From assembly GCA_002412425.1 (NCBI GenBank), contig DHVB01000021.1, forward strand, positions 1 to 64,000: a stretch of DNA of 64,000 bases, given 5' to 3'. Below, piece after piece: positions 7,505-16,396 of the stretch. The DNA comes from Bacteroidales bacterium UBA5219. Its GTDB lineage: Bacteria > Bacteroidota > Bacteroidia > Bacteroidales > ML635J-15. Every line of letters starts with the position of its first letter. Within the stretch, counting starts at the first letter, position 1. The notes beneath the pieces were generated by a model. That model did not search any database, was not told the DNA's origin, and worked only from the letters and a program-made list of their open reading frames with translations. Position numbers and translations under genes: made by a program.

Positions 7505-10240
7505 TTAGCGTTTAATTAATTTGTAATTATACAATAAATTTTCCAAACCACCAACAGTTAAAGACATTTTTTCATCATTAGCATTAAAAAAACCTATACT
7601 AAAAGGACTTTTTCCTATCAAAGGAAACCCCTCAAAAATGCTGCCATTCTCGTTTATTAAATAAATCTTTTCACTTTCTCTACAAACTATTCCAATTTTT
7701 ATTTGATTATTAGAAAATTTATAAATACTAGGTTCGAAAGATATTTTATCATTAAAATTTAACTCAAATAAAAGTTTTTTATTGTAATTATATACTTCTA
7801 ATTTAGTGCTATCTGCAAAAATATAGTCAGAGTTTCCATCATAATCTATGTCTGCTACTACAAAATAGTGGTTTTCACTAAATTCTTTTATAAATAGTGA
7901 ATCTTGTTGCCCTTGTGGTGAAAAATATCTAACATTGCCTTTAGCATCGGTGCATACGAACTGAGATTTGCCTTTGTTTTTATCCAAATAAACTTTGTTG
8001 TTTTTTGAAAATTTAAAATTTGTAAAATATGTATTTCTTGGTTCGCCTCGTCTGTTTAAACTATAGAATTTAAAATCATCATGAAATACTAAGTAATCTT
8101 TATTGTCGATAGTATAATGTGATATTTCAGAACTAACAAGGTTTTCGCTGTTATTAAAATTCCAGCCTTTGACAATTTTTCCAGTCTCGTCGTATAAATA
8201 TATTTTTTTATCCTCACAAGCAATAGCTATTCTATAGTTTCGATTGTTTTCATAATCGAAAACCGAAAGAGGAGAACTGGCTTTTGACCTAAGAGTGATG
8301 GGAAAATTCTTAACGTTATTACCAAGTCTATCAAGAAGGTAAATCTTTGATTTTGTAGAAAATAAATATTGGAGTTTCCCATTTTTAAAAGCATCTATTT
8401 GGTAAACGTTACCAAAAATACTTTCGTCGAGTTGGATTTTCCAAATTTCTAAACCACTGCTGTTAATCAAATATAAATTATTGTTTTCATCTTGGACTAA
8501 AATTTCTGTACTATTATCATCATGGTTAGTTACAATAAAAGGTTTGGAACTTACCGGAGCATCAATTCTGCTTTCCCACGCAGTTTTTGGTTTTTCTGAA
8601 ATATTGTCGGCATATTGCAAAATCATATTGTTGTATAGCCTGTCGCTAGCATTGTTAATTTGGTAAGCCCAAAAACTAAACTTTTGTAGCTCAGTAAATT
8701 TACTTTGAGCTAAGTTTTGTAAATCTGAGTTTAAGTAATCTTTGATTAGAGGAAAGCCATTTGTTAATGAAAAATATGTAAAGAGAAGCGATTTGTTTGA
8801 AAAGTTTTCTAAAAACTTGTTGTGTTCTATATTGGTTGTCATTGTTTTATTTAAAAATGCAGTTTTTGCAAAATTTCTCAAACCTTCTTTGGTTTCAGCA
8901 AATACCATAAAGTTTTTAATAAAACAAACATAACTAGAATTGGATTTTGTAAAAAGTGGACCAAAAAGTATTAAAGGTAAATTGTCAGCAGGAAGTTTAT
9001 AGCATGCTAAGTTTGTATGCTCATCAACTTTTAGGTCTGATTTAAAATCCTTTATATTTTTATTGAGTTTGCTAGCATAATTTTGAATAATGTTCTCCAG
9101 CTCAAATATGCCAACAGATTGTGAGTTCAAATTTAAAATAGTATAAAAATCAAGTTTGTTGTTTTCTACTATAGCCGAAATACAAATTTCATTTTCAATT
9201 AATTTGTAAAAATCTTTAAATTCAATGTTGTAGGTTGTTTTAAGTTCATTAATAGCTTCTTCTCTTTTATCAAGTTCGCCAATTGATTTTAAATAACTGT
9301 TTAAACTATTGTTATAATTTTCAGAATCAGTAAATGCTAAAATTGTGTAGTAACACGCATTGTCTGGTAAAATGTCTAAACAGCTTTGATAACAAGGCGA
9401 TTGTTGCTTTAATATATTTGATAATGCTGGTAAGCTATCTTTGTTTTCAATAAAACCATTCATGCTAAGTTTGCCTGTATTTATGTTTAAATCCATTTCT
9501 ATCCAGTTGGCAAACTCATGTTTTGAATCAAAATCTTCGGCTAAGTTTTGTTTTAAAATCGATTTTAGTTGTGGTAAATTTATATAAACATTGGCTAGTT
9601 CTTTTTTGCCTGCAGATTCATACAATGCTGCAAATTCACTATCTCTTTTGATAATAGAATTGTTGCTAGCTAAAGCATCAATAGACTTTTCGACTACTAC
9701 AGCAGAATTGGAAATTATAAGAATGTGATTGCTAATCGAATAAAAAAACTTTTTGCCATTTTGTAAACTACAATCAAAGATTTTATTGCCGTTATAATCT
9801 CTTTCGTTAATATTTGAAAATTGTTTAAGTTCGTTGTTTAGGTTTGTTTGAAATTGTTTGGTTTTTGCTTTTTCATCAATCTCAACATATAAAGTTTGAG
9901 ATAAGCTACTTAATGAATTGTCAATTAAAAACAAACTTTTTCTATTTTTAACTTCTTTAAAAAAATCTGATTTACTAATGCTATCAAAACAATGGGCAAG
10001 AGAGTTTGATGAATTGACTTGAAAAAACTTTTGAATTTCATATGAGATTACATAATCCAAAGATAATTTTTCAAAAAATGAATTAAAACTATTTGTTTCT
10101 ATTATCAAGGCTGGATTGCCAGGAACAGCATCAAGTGCTTTTGAAGTTTTTTCTGAAGATTTTAAGAAAAATAATACAGCAAACACTAAAAGTCCGCATA
10201 AAACAACAATGATAGAAATTATTAAAACTCTTTTTTTCAT
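7505..10240 (-). CDS. DUF3352-like membrane-anchored propeller protein
   Basis: Translation from the ATG at 10240 gives 911 residues starting MKKRVLIIS, directly followed by one transmembrane helix. A longer frame to 10282 would put an unlikely extension before this anchor. The first half (to about residue 560) resembles the DUF3352 proteins of Bacteroidota. The C-terminal half has repeated short strands such as NNLYLINSSG, IYLLDRLG and IYLYDETG, the look of a WD40/PQQ-type beta-propeller. It should be inner-membrane anchored with a periplasmic bulk. It is the first gene of the six-gene operon that runs down to mpg. Function unknown. Confidence 0.75.
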   Translation of the reverse strand: MKKRVLIISIIVVLCGLLVFAVLFFLKSSEKTSKALDAVPGNPALIIETNSFNSFFEKLSLDYVISYEIQKFFQVNSSNSLAHCFDSISKSDFFKEVKNRKSLFLIDNSLSSLSQTLYVEIDEKAKTKQFQTNLNNELKQFSNINERDYNGNKIFDCSLQNGKKFFYSISNHILIISNSAVVVEKSIDALASNNSIIKRDSEFAALYESAGKKELANVYINLPQLKSILKQNLAEDFDSKHEFANWIEMDLNINTGKLSMNGFIENKDSLPALSNILKQQSPCYQSCLDILPDNACYYTILAFTDSENYNNSLNSYLKSIGELDKREEAINELKTTYNIEFKDFYKLIENEICISAIVENNKLDFYTILNLNSQSVGIFELENIIQNYASKLNKNIKDFKSDLKVDEHTNLACYKLPADNLPLILFGPLFTKSNSSYVCFIKNFMVFAETKEGLRNFAKTAFLNKTMTTNIEHNKFLENFSNKSLLFTYFSLTNGFPLIKDYLNSDLQNLAQSKFTELQKFSFWAYQINNASDRLYNNMILQYADNISEKPKTAWESRIDAPVSSKPFIVTNHDDNSTEILVQDENNNLYLINSSGLEIWKIQLDESIFGNVYQIDAFKNGKLQYLFSTKSKIYLLDRLGNNVKNFPITLRSKASSPLSVFDYENNRNYRIAIACEDKKIYLYDETGKIVKGWNFNNSENLVSSEISHYTIDNKDYLVFHDDFKFYSLNRRGEPRNTYFTNFKFSKNNKVYLDKNKGKSQFVCTDAKGNVRYFSPQGQQDSLFIKEFSENHYFVVADIDYDGNSDYIFADSTKLEVYNYNKKLLFELNFNDKISFEPSIYKFSNNQIKIGIVCRESEKIYLINENGSIFEGFPLIGKSPFSIGFFNANDEKMSLTVGGLENLLYNYKLIKR

Positions 10241-10413
10241 AGTAAAACTAATTACTCGGTAAAAATAATATAATGCCACCATTAAAACAACCTCATAAAT
10301 GAAAACAAATTAACATACTGAGGTTAAAAAAACTATTATTTCAAATTGTTTTATTAAATTTTTTGTGTGATATTAGCAAAAAAAATATTATTCGTAATAT
10401 AGTTTAAAATTTT

Positions 10414-11679
10414 ATGGCAAAAATTATCATTTTTGTTAGTTTATTTATTTTTAGCAAGGCTTTATTTTGCAATATAGACGGTGATGGAGCAAGTCGTGTG
10501 AGTGCTTGTGAATCAGTTAGTTATATTGATAGAGTAAATAGTTCCTTATCATCTTTTTATGATTCAACAAACATTTGGTGGGCTAGTCAATCTGTTATTT
10601 CTGATAGTTTGCGAAAAGTAAATTGCCCATATTATCCAGAATATGTTTACAATAGTAGAATTGCAGATTTAGATGAAAAAACGCCAATTAAGTTAGAGTA
10701 TAACGAACATGTTTTGAAATATATTGAGGCTTATGGTGTTAAAAATCGTCCCAAATTACAATCTATAATTTCTAAATCGGCATATTATTTTCCAATTTTC
10801 GAAGAATATTTAGATAAATATGGCTTACCTTTAGAGTTAAAATATCTTGCAGCTGTAGAATCAGCACTTGATGCTAGAGCAGTTTCAAAATCTGGAGCAG
10901 TAGGTTTATGGCAGTTTATGAAACCAACATCAGATTTATTGGACGTTAAAGTTACTTCATATATTGATGAGCGTAGAGATGTATATAAATCAACAGATGC
11001 GGCGTGTAGGTATCTTAAATATTTATACGAAACTTTTGGAGATTGGCAACTTGCACTTGCTGCTTATAATGGTGGTCCTAGAACTGTAAAAAAAGCAATA
11101 GCACAAAGTGGTGGAAAAACAAATTATTGGGATTTGCGTCCTTATTTTACCGAGCAAATGAGAAATTATGTGCCTGCGTTTATTGCAATGAACTATTTAA
11201 TGGAATATCATGCCGAACACAATATTTTTCCAAACGATGTTTTTATCGAAAGTGTAAAAACTGATACTTTGTATGTTAACGGATATGTACATTTAAAAAA
11301 TATTGCAGAACTTGTTGGAACAGACTATGAATTGCTCAAAAATTTAAATCCAGTTTATACTTATGCTTATATTCCAATGGATGGAGACAAGCATTGTTTG
11401 GTTTTACCTTTTGATGTTGTTCATAAATATTATCAAAAAGAGCAAGAAATTGTTGCTTTGAAAAATAATGTTAAAAACGACACTGTATTAACTCAACCAC
11501 CGTTTATGCAAAAACCTGTACGCGAAAATATTATCTATCATAATGTAGAACGTGGAGATAATTTATTTAGAATATCTCAAAGATATGCTTGTACTATTCC
11601 TGAAATCTATCAGTGGAATAATCTAGACGACAATTATATCTTGCGAGTTGGAGACAGTTTGAAAATTATGATAGAATAA
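10414..11679 (+). CDS. Lytic transglycosylase with LysM domain (MltD-like)
   Basis: A 421-residue peptidoglycan-cleaving enzyme of the GH23 SLT family. After a signal peptide (FVSLFIFSKALF) comes the catalytic domain with LAAVESALD (catalytic E149), the SGAVGLWQFM motif and the LALAAYNGG segment. One LysM-type repeat at the C-terminus (VERGDNLFRISQRY to RVGDSLKI) would bind peptidoglycan; a second, degenerate LysM may lie near residues 295-325. The order fits MltD, with fewer LysM repeats than Escherichia coli MltD. It is divergent from the minus-strand operon to its left, and the gap of about 170 bases should hold both promoters. Confidence 0.9.
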   Translation: MAKIIIFVSLFIFSKALFCNIDGDGASRVSACESVSYIDRVNSSLSSFYDSTNIWWASQSVISDSLRKVNCPYYPEYVYNSRIADLDEKTPIKLEYNEHVLKYIEAYGVKNRPKLQSIISKSAYYFPIFEEYLDKYGLPLELKYLAAVESALDARAVSKSGAVGLWQFMKPTSDLLDVKVTSYIDERRDVYKSTDAACRYLKYLYETFGDWQLALAAYNGGPRTVKKAIAQSGGKTNYWDLRPYFTEQMRNYVPAFIAMNYLMEYHAEHNIFPNDVFIESVKTDTLYVNGYVHLKNIAELVGTDYELLKNLNPVYTYAYIPMDGDKHCLVLPFDVVHKYYQKEQEIVALKNNVKNDTVLTQPPFMQKPVRENIIYHNVERGDNLFRISQRYACTIPEIYQWNNLDDNYILRVGDSLKIMIE

Positions 11680-11762
11680 AATTATATATTATAAATCTTT
11701 GAAACAAATAGTTTTGAAGAAAAAGATATTTATATTATATTTATAAAAAAAAAATTTTGCAT

Positions 11763-13394
11763 ATGTTTAAATTTTTACGAAAAGAAAACACAATAGCCGG
11801 TCCTAAATTTAATCGTTGGTTAGTTCCGCCAGCGGCTTTGGCTATTCATTTGAGCATTGGAATGGCATATGGATTCTCTGTTTTTTGGCTACCATTATCA
11901 AAATCTATAGGCATAACCGAAGCAGTTTTAGCTCCTGAAGGGATTAGTTTTATTGAAAGAGTTTTTTCTACTGCTTATGATTGGCCCATCTCAATGCTTG
12001 GGTGGTTATATACTTTGTTTTTTGTGTTTTTGGGTTTGTCGGCAGCCATGTGGGGCGGTTGGTTAGAAAAAGTAGGTCCTCGTAAAGTAGGATTTATTTC
12101 TGCAATATTATGGTCGGGCGGACTGCTAATATCAGCTCTTGGAGTTGTCTTACACCAAATTTGGATGCTATGGCTAGGCTCAGGAGTTATTGGTGGAATA
12201 GGATTGGGCTTAGGATATATTTCGCCAGTTTCTACTTTAGTAAAATGGTTTCCCGACAAAAGAGGAATGGCTACTGGAATGGCAATAATGGGATTTGGAG
12301 GAGGAGCAATGATAGGAGCTCCTTTAGCACAAAAACTTATGAACTTCTACGCCACTGATACTAGTGTAGGAGTATGGGAAACATTTGTAACCTTAGCAAT
12401 AATTTATTTTATTTATATGATAATTGGAGCTTTGTCTTATAGAATACCTCCAACAGGTTGGCAACCAAAAGGATGGAAACCTAAAGAAAAAAAGCGAAAA
12501 TCTCTGATTACACAACATCATGTGCATGTAAATAAAGCTTGGAAAACTCCTCAGTTTTGGATGTTGTGGCTAGTGCTATGTTTAAATGTTTCGGCAGGTA
12601 TTGGAGTAATTGGAATGGCTTCACCACTACTGCAAGAAGTCTTTGGAGGAAAGTTAATAGGAATAGATAAAGTGTTTTCAGAATTAAATGAAGCAGAATT
12701 AGCAAAAATTGCATTGGTAGCAGCTGGTTTTACTGGGTTATTATCTTTATTTAATATTGGAGGACGTTTCGTCTGGGCATCACTTTCAGATGTAATAGGA
12801 AGAAAAACTACTTTCGCAATATTTTTTATTCTCGGATTTATTTTATATGTCTTAGCACCTCACCTCGGACTAGCTGGTACTGTAGCTCTTTTCGTAGTCG
12901 CATTTTGTATCATAATTTCAATGTATGGAGGAGGCTTCGCAACAATTCCTGCATATCTTGCAGATTTGTTTGGCACACAAATGGTTGGAGCAATTCACGG
13001 AAGACTTTTAACTGCTTGGTCAACTGCTGGTATCTTAGGACCTGTTTTGGTTAATTACATTAGAGAATTCCAATTAAATAGAGGAGTGCCTGTTCAACAA
13101 GTTTATAATACCACTTTTTATATTTTAGCAGGACTTTTGATAATAGGCATGATAGCAAACTTCCTCGTTAGACCAGTAAATAAAAAATACCATATGAGCG
13201 AAGAAGAACTAGCAAAACTTAGACTTGCAACAACTAAAGAAGAAAAAAACGGAAACACTAATGTGGACTTGAGTGAAGTGGGTTCAGCAAAAGCTACATG
13301 GAAACTTATATTTGCCTGGACAGCAGTAGGAATCCCTTTGCTATACGGAATATATTCAACTGTGCTTGATGCTCTACCTTTATTTTTGAGATAG
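11763..13394 (+). CDS. MFS transporter, oxalate/formate antiporter (OFA) family
   Basis: A 543-residue integral membrane protein with about 12 helices. Family features are the N-terminal RWLVPPAALAIHLSIGMAYG stretch, PDKRGMATGMA in the loop after the fourth helix, and GRFVWASLSDVIGRKT after the central loop. OFA members carry small mono- or dicarboxylates such as oxalate, formate or lactate. The substrate cannot be told here, and I see no oxalate or formate enzyme gene nearby. I start at the ATG at 11763; the frame also opens at a TTG two codons earlier. It appears monocistronic, with no close partner on either side. Confidence 0.85.
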   Translation: MFKFLRKENTIAGPKFNRWLVPPAALAIHLSIGMAYGFSVFWLPLSKSIGITEAVLAPEGISFIERVFSTAYDWPISMLGWLYTLFFVFLGLSAAMWGGWLEKVGPRKVGFISAILWSGGLLISALGVVLHQIWMLWLGSGVIGGIGLGLGYISPVSTLVKWFPDKRGMATGMAIMGFGGGAMIGAPLAQKLMNFYATDTSVGVWETFVTLAIIYFIYMIIGALSYRIPPTGWQPKGWKPKEKKRKSLITQHHVHVNKAWKTPQFWMLWLVLCLNVSAGIGVIGMASPLLQEVFGGKLIGIDKVFSELNEAELAKIALVAAGFTGLLSLFNIGGRFVWASLSDVIGRKTTFAIFFILGFILYVLAPHLGLAGTVALFVVAFCIIISMYGGGFATIPAYLADLFGTQMVGAIHGRLLTAWSTAGILGPVLVNYIREFQLNRGVPVQQVYNTTFYILAGLLIIGMIANFLVRPVNKKYHMSEEELAKLRLATTKEEKNGNTNVDLSEVGSAKATWKLIFAWTAVGIPLLYGIYSTVLDALPLFLR

Positions 13395-13461
13395 TGATTT
13401 TTGTTAATACTATGTTTGAAAACTCTTTGCTTTATGTTTTAGATTATTAAAATCATTATTG

Positions 13462-13469
13462 TATTTTTG
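13462..13469 (+). promoter_or_regulatory. Probable -7 box for the 13491 gene
   Basis: TATTTTTG matches the Bacteroidota -7 consensus TAnnTTTG and ends 21 bases before the ATG at 13491. No good TTTG -33 element lies at the standard distance, so support comes from the -7 box alone. Confidence 0.4.
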
Positions 13470-13490
13470 TGAAAAAATAAATTTAATATT

Positions 13491-13793
13491 ATGGCAAATA
13501 GAAGAGAATTAAAAAAAGACATTAATTGGCTTACCGAAGAAGTCGTTTCTGATTGTTTAATTTATTGGGAATTTAACAAAAACAAAAACAAAGAACATGT
13601 AGTAGATATAATTAATTCTGTAATAACTAAAAGAAATGAACTTATATCAAGAATTAATAAACCTACTTCAAAAATGACTCGCCACGAAGTTAAGTCTGCT
13701 TATAATCAAGTAGTTAAGGAGATGTTTGAAGTAACAAATGAAAGTTTAGAAAAACTAAGTGAATTAGCTAAGAAAAATGCAAAGGCTAATTAA
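13491..13793 (+). CDS. Small conserved helical protein
   Basis: A 100-residue cytosolic protein without signal peptide or membrane segment. It is rich in Lys, Glu and Asn and probably all helical. I recognise no domain, though it resembles small uncharacterised proteins of Bacteroidales. Its 3' end overlaps the YgjP-like peptidase gene by 17 bases in another frame, so the two are probably translated together. A TAnnTTTG box lies just upstream. Function unknown. Confidence 0.65.
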   Translation: MANRRELKKDINWLTEEVVSDCLIYWEFNKNKNKEHVVDIINSVITKRNELISRINKPTSKMTRHEVKSAYNQVVKEMFEVTNESLEKLSELAKKNAKAN

Positions 13794-14520
13794 TATTCCC
13801 GAAATTGGAAATATTGTTGTAACAAAAAAAACTAATGCAAAAAACTATAGATTAAGAGTACATCCTCAAAAGGGTGTACTTCTTACTATTCCTAGATTTG
13901 GTAATTTTAAAGAAGGAGAAAACTTTGTCTTAAAAAATATAGATTGGATAAAGTCAAAACTAAAAGAAAGAGAAATTCGTCAACAAAACTTAAAAATATT
14001 TAAACCTGGAGAAGAATTTATCACACGTAATTTAAGTTTAGAATTTGTTGAAGGAAACTTTCAAAATATGCTTTCGGCATATTTTGAAAATAAAAAAATA
14101 AAAATTTTATACCAAACTGGATTTAACGATTTTGAAGCAGATGATGTTCAAGAGTTTATTAAAAAATTCATATTAAAATGCTTGCAGCAAGAAGCAAATA
14201 TTTATTTAATTCCAAGATTAAACGAATTGTCTCAAAAAACAGGATTAAAATTTAAAAATTGTAAAATAGGAACAGCAAGCACACGATTAGGTTCTTGTGA
14301 TTCAAAAAACAATATTATTCTGTCAGCATATTTAATGCTTTTGCCCGACAGACTTATAGATTATGTTATTTTACACGAACTTTGCCATATTTTACATAAA
14401 AATCATGGAGAAAAATTCCACAATCTTTTAAATTTATTGACAAATGGAAAATCTAAAGAATTAAATAAAGAACTAAAATCGTTTAGAACCTCTATAGAAC
14501 CCGGAAATTACAAGTTTTAA
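13777..14520 (+). CDS. YgjP-like zinc metallopeptidase (M48/SprT-like)
   Basis: A 247-residue protein ending in the DUF45/YgjP-type zinc site: HELCH at residues 200-204 (ligands H200 and H204, catalytic E201) and H210 in NHGEKFH. The N-terminal half is the strand-rich region seen in this family, including IDWIKSKL near residue 50. Members are often annotated as M48-like or UTP-pyrophosphatase-associated peptidases, and no physiological substrate is established. It overlaps the upstream 100-residue gene by 17 bases and converges on efp with one base between. The family is clear, the role is not. Confidence 0.82.
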   Translation: MQRLINIPEIGNIVVTKKTNAKNYRLRVHPQKGVLLTIPRFGNFKEGENFVLKNIDWIKSKLKEREIRQQNLKIFKPGEEFITRNLSLEFVEGNFQNMLSAYFENKKIKILYQTGFNDFEADDVQEFIKKFILKCLQQEANIYLIPRLNELSQKTGLKFKNCKIGTASTRLGSCDSKNNIILSAYLMLLPDRLIDYVILHELCHILHKNHGEKFHNLLNLLTNGKSKELNKELKSFRTSIEPGNYKF

Positions 14521-14521
14521 T

Positions 14522-15085
14522 TTATTTTGCTCTTTCTACGTACTCTTTGGTTCTTGTGTCAACTTTAATTTTTTCGCCAATGTTTATAAAAAGAGGAACC
14601 ATAATTGATGCGCCAGTATCAATAGTTGCAGGTTTTAAAGCATTGGTTGTAGTATCGCCTTTTAATCCTGGTTCAGTATAAGTAACTTCGCTAATAATAA
14701 AAGCTGGCAATTCGCAAGTTAAAGCAGCCTCATTCTCAGCGTGGAAAATAACTTCAACTTCTTGTCCTTCTTTCAAAAATTCAATACCTTCAATCAAGTC
14801 TTCGGATAAACAAACTTGTTCAAAAGTTTCTAAGTGCATAAAATGGTAACCTAAATCATCATTATATAAAAATTGATAAGGACGGCGTTCAATTCTAATT
14901 ATATCAATTTTTGCACCTGAAGGAAAAGTGTTTTCTATTACTCTGCCGTTTTCTAAACTTTTCATTTTAGTACGTACAAAAGCTGCTCCTTTGCCAGGTT
15001 TAACGTGTTGAAAATATGTAATTTGATAAGGTTTGCCATTAAACTCAATGGTTAATCCATTTTTAATATCTGCTGTTGTTGCCAT
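14522..15085 (-). CDS. efp: Translation elongation factor P
   Basis: EF-P relieves ribosomes stalled on polyproline stretches. The 187-residue length is typical, and the three OB-type domains follow in order. Domain I carries the loop HVKPGKGAAF with the usual modification-site lysine K32. The C-terminal domain has the conserved TGASIMVPLFINIGEKI stretch. No EF-P-modifying gene (epmA or earP) is seen in the window. A TTTG-N18-TACTTTTG promoter lies upstream. It converges with the YgjP-like gene, one base apart, and has no operon partner. Confidence 0.96.
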   Translation of the reverse strand: MATTADIKNGLTIEFNGKPYQITYFQHVKPGKGAAFVRTKMKSLENGRVIENTFPSGAKIDIIRIERRPYQFLYNDDLGYHFMHLETFEQVCLSEDLIEGIEFLKEGQEVEVIFHAENEAALTCELPAFIISEVTYTEPGLKGDTTTNALKPATIDTGASIMVPLFINIGEKIKVDTRTKEYVERAK

Positions 15086-15102
15086 AATTTTATTTTTTTT
15101 TA

Positions 15103-15132
15103 CAAAAGTAATAATATCATTTGCTTTACAAA
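15103..15132 (-). promoter_or_regulatory. Promoter of efp
   Basis: Read on the minus strand, TTTG (15132-15129) is followed after 18 bases by TACTTTTG (15110-15103), matching the Bacteroidota pattern TTTG-N~19-TAnnTTTG. The -7 box ends 17 bases before the efp ATG. Confidence 0.55.
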
Positions 15133-15233
15133 ATTTTTTTTTAAATAAATTGATTTTTTAGCCCATAACATCACATTTAGCAAGGCTAGATAAAAAATAT
15201 TTATTAAAATTAGAAAATTTAAGCAAAAATATT

Positions 15234-15241
15234 TATATTCG
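15234..15241 (+). promoter_or_regulatory. Possible -7 box for the 15265 lipoprotein gene
   Basis: TATATTCG differs from TAnnTTTG by one base and ends 23 bases before the ATG at 15265. No clear -33 element is present. Confidence 0.35.
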
Positions 15242-15264
15242 TGGAAAATTAAAACACTATTGAT

Positions 15265-16299
15265 ATGAAGAAAATTTTAATGTTAACTTTTATTGCTTTT
15301 ATTGCATTTGCTTGTAAAAATTCAGCTCAACCCGAAACACAAGAACAACAAAAAAAAGAAGAAATAAAATTTGAGTGGGCAAGTTATGAAAACTCTAGGT
15401 TCGACTTTTCAGTGTCTTATCCCGATTTTCTAATTCCGCAAGGAGAATCTGGAAATGGAGATGGACAAAGATTTATTTCAGAAGATGAAAAATTTCAATT
15501 TTGGGCTTATGTCGATTTTAAAATGAATGCAACTTTTGACGATGCTCCAAGTTTTGATGAGGCTTACGAGCAAGACGTAAATCAAGAAAATGTTGAGTAC
15601 AATGAAAAAAGACAAGATAATTATTATGTGAGTGGACATATTGATAAAAATACTCTTTTTTCAAAATACACATATTTCCGCAATATGAATTATTATGTAT
15701 TGTATTTCCAATTTCCAGATGCAGAGGCAAGGTTCTTTTCTCCAATTGTAGATACAATAGTCGCTTCGTTTGATTGTGATGGAGGTGAAAATCATGATGT
15801 CGAAAATTTTATTAATGGATTTTTAAAAGATTGTTGGATAGGGAAAAATTTTGACGCTTTACTTAGAGATAATTCAGCAATTTTAAACAAATATATAGAC
15901 AAAGATTTAGGAATAGCTCGACTTCATGCGCCCGGAACAATTCCAAGATTTGCAAAAAGAAACGAAAATTTTGGTTATGATAACTATACCGACTTTGAAA
16001 CTACATTTAAAGGTAAATATACTCTTACTATGTGCAAAGAAAATTACGATTTGCCATGTAATTTTGACTTTGAAGACAAAAATGGAAAAATTGTATGTTA
16101 TGATTTTGTAAGTGATTTACCAAATCTTGTTGACCCAGAAACTTTCGAAATATCATCACTTATGCCAATGTATCCAAGCTCAAAAATTATGCTTGTTTAT
16201 TTACCAAATAAATATAATAGTCCGCGTGCATTTTATTTTATTTTAGTAAACAAAAATTGGAAACTAATAATTGTTGACGACACACTTTGTTCGGCATAA
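15265..16299 (+). CDS. Putative lipoprotein, function unknown
   Basis: A 344-residue product with a lipoprotein signal peptide (AFIAFAC, lipidated Cys17, then KNSAQ). A stretch of Gln, Glu and Lys forms a flexible linker to about residue 33. The next domain begins with FDFSVSYPDFL and contains alternating aromatic residues; it resembles small lipid- or photosystem-II PsbP-type folds only loosely, so I do not name it. The second half (after about residue 175) may be a separate domain with several cysteines. It stands alone between efp and the Sel1 gene. Envelope location is well supported, function is not. Confidence 0.7.
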   Translation: MKKILMLTFIAFIAFACKNSAQPETQEQQKKEEIKFEWASYENSRFDFSVSYPDFLIPQGESGNGDGQRFISEDEKFQFWAYVDFKMNATFDDAPSFDEAYEQDVNQENVEYNEKRQDNYYVSGHIDKNTLFSKYTYFRNMNYYVLYFQFPDAEARFFSPIVDTIVASFDCDGGENHDVENFINGFLKDCWIGKNFDALLRDNSAILNKYIDKDLGIARLHAPGTIPRFAKRNENFGYDNYTDFETTFKGKYTLTMCKENYDLPCNFDFEDKNGKIVCYDFVSDLPNLVDPETFEISSLMPMYPSSKIMLVYLPNKYNSPRAFYFILVNKNWKLIIVDDTLCSA

Positions 16300-16345
16300 A
16301 TCTTGAAATATATTTATAAAAATATATAGTTAAAAAAAATAATGT

Positions 16346-16374
16346 TTTGAATTAAATTATTTTTAATATATTTG
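16346..16374 (+). promoter_or_regulatory. Promoter of the Sel1-repeat gene
   Basis: TTTG (16346-16349) and TATATTTG (16367-16374) are 17 bases apart, close to the Bacteroidota consensus. The -7 box is a perfect TAnnTTTG and ends 22 bases before the ATG. Confidence 0.55.
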
Positions 16375-16396
16375 TTGAAATTTTAAGTCCTTAGAT

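Noticed and set aside
16308..16327. An 8-base-pair hairpin after the 15265 gene
   Set aside because: It contains only A and T, which is expected by chance in this sequence, and lacks a T run.
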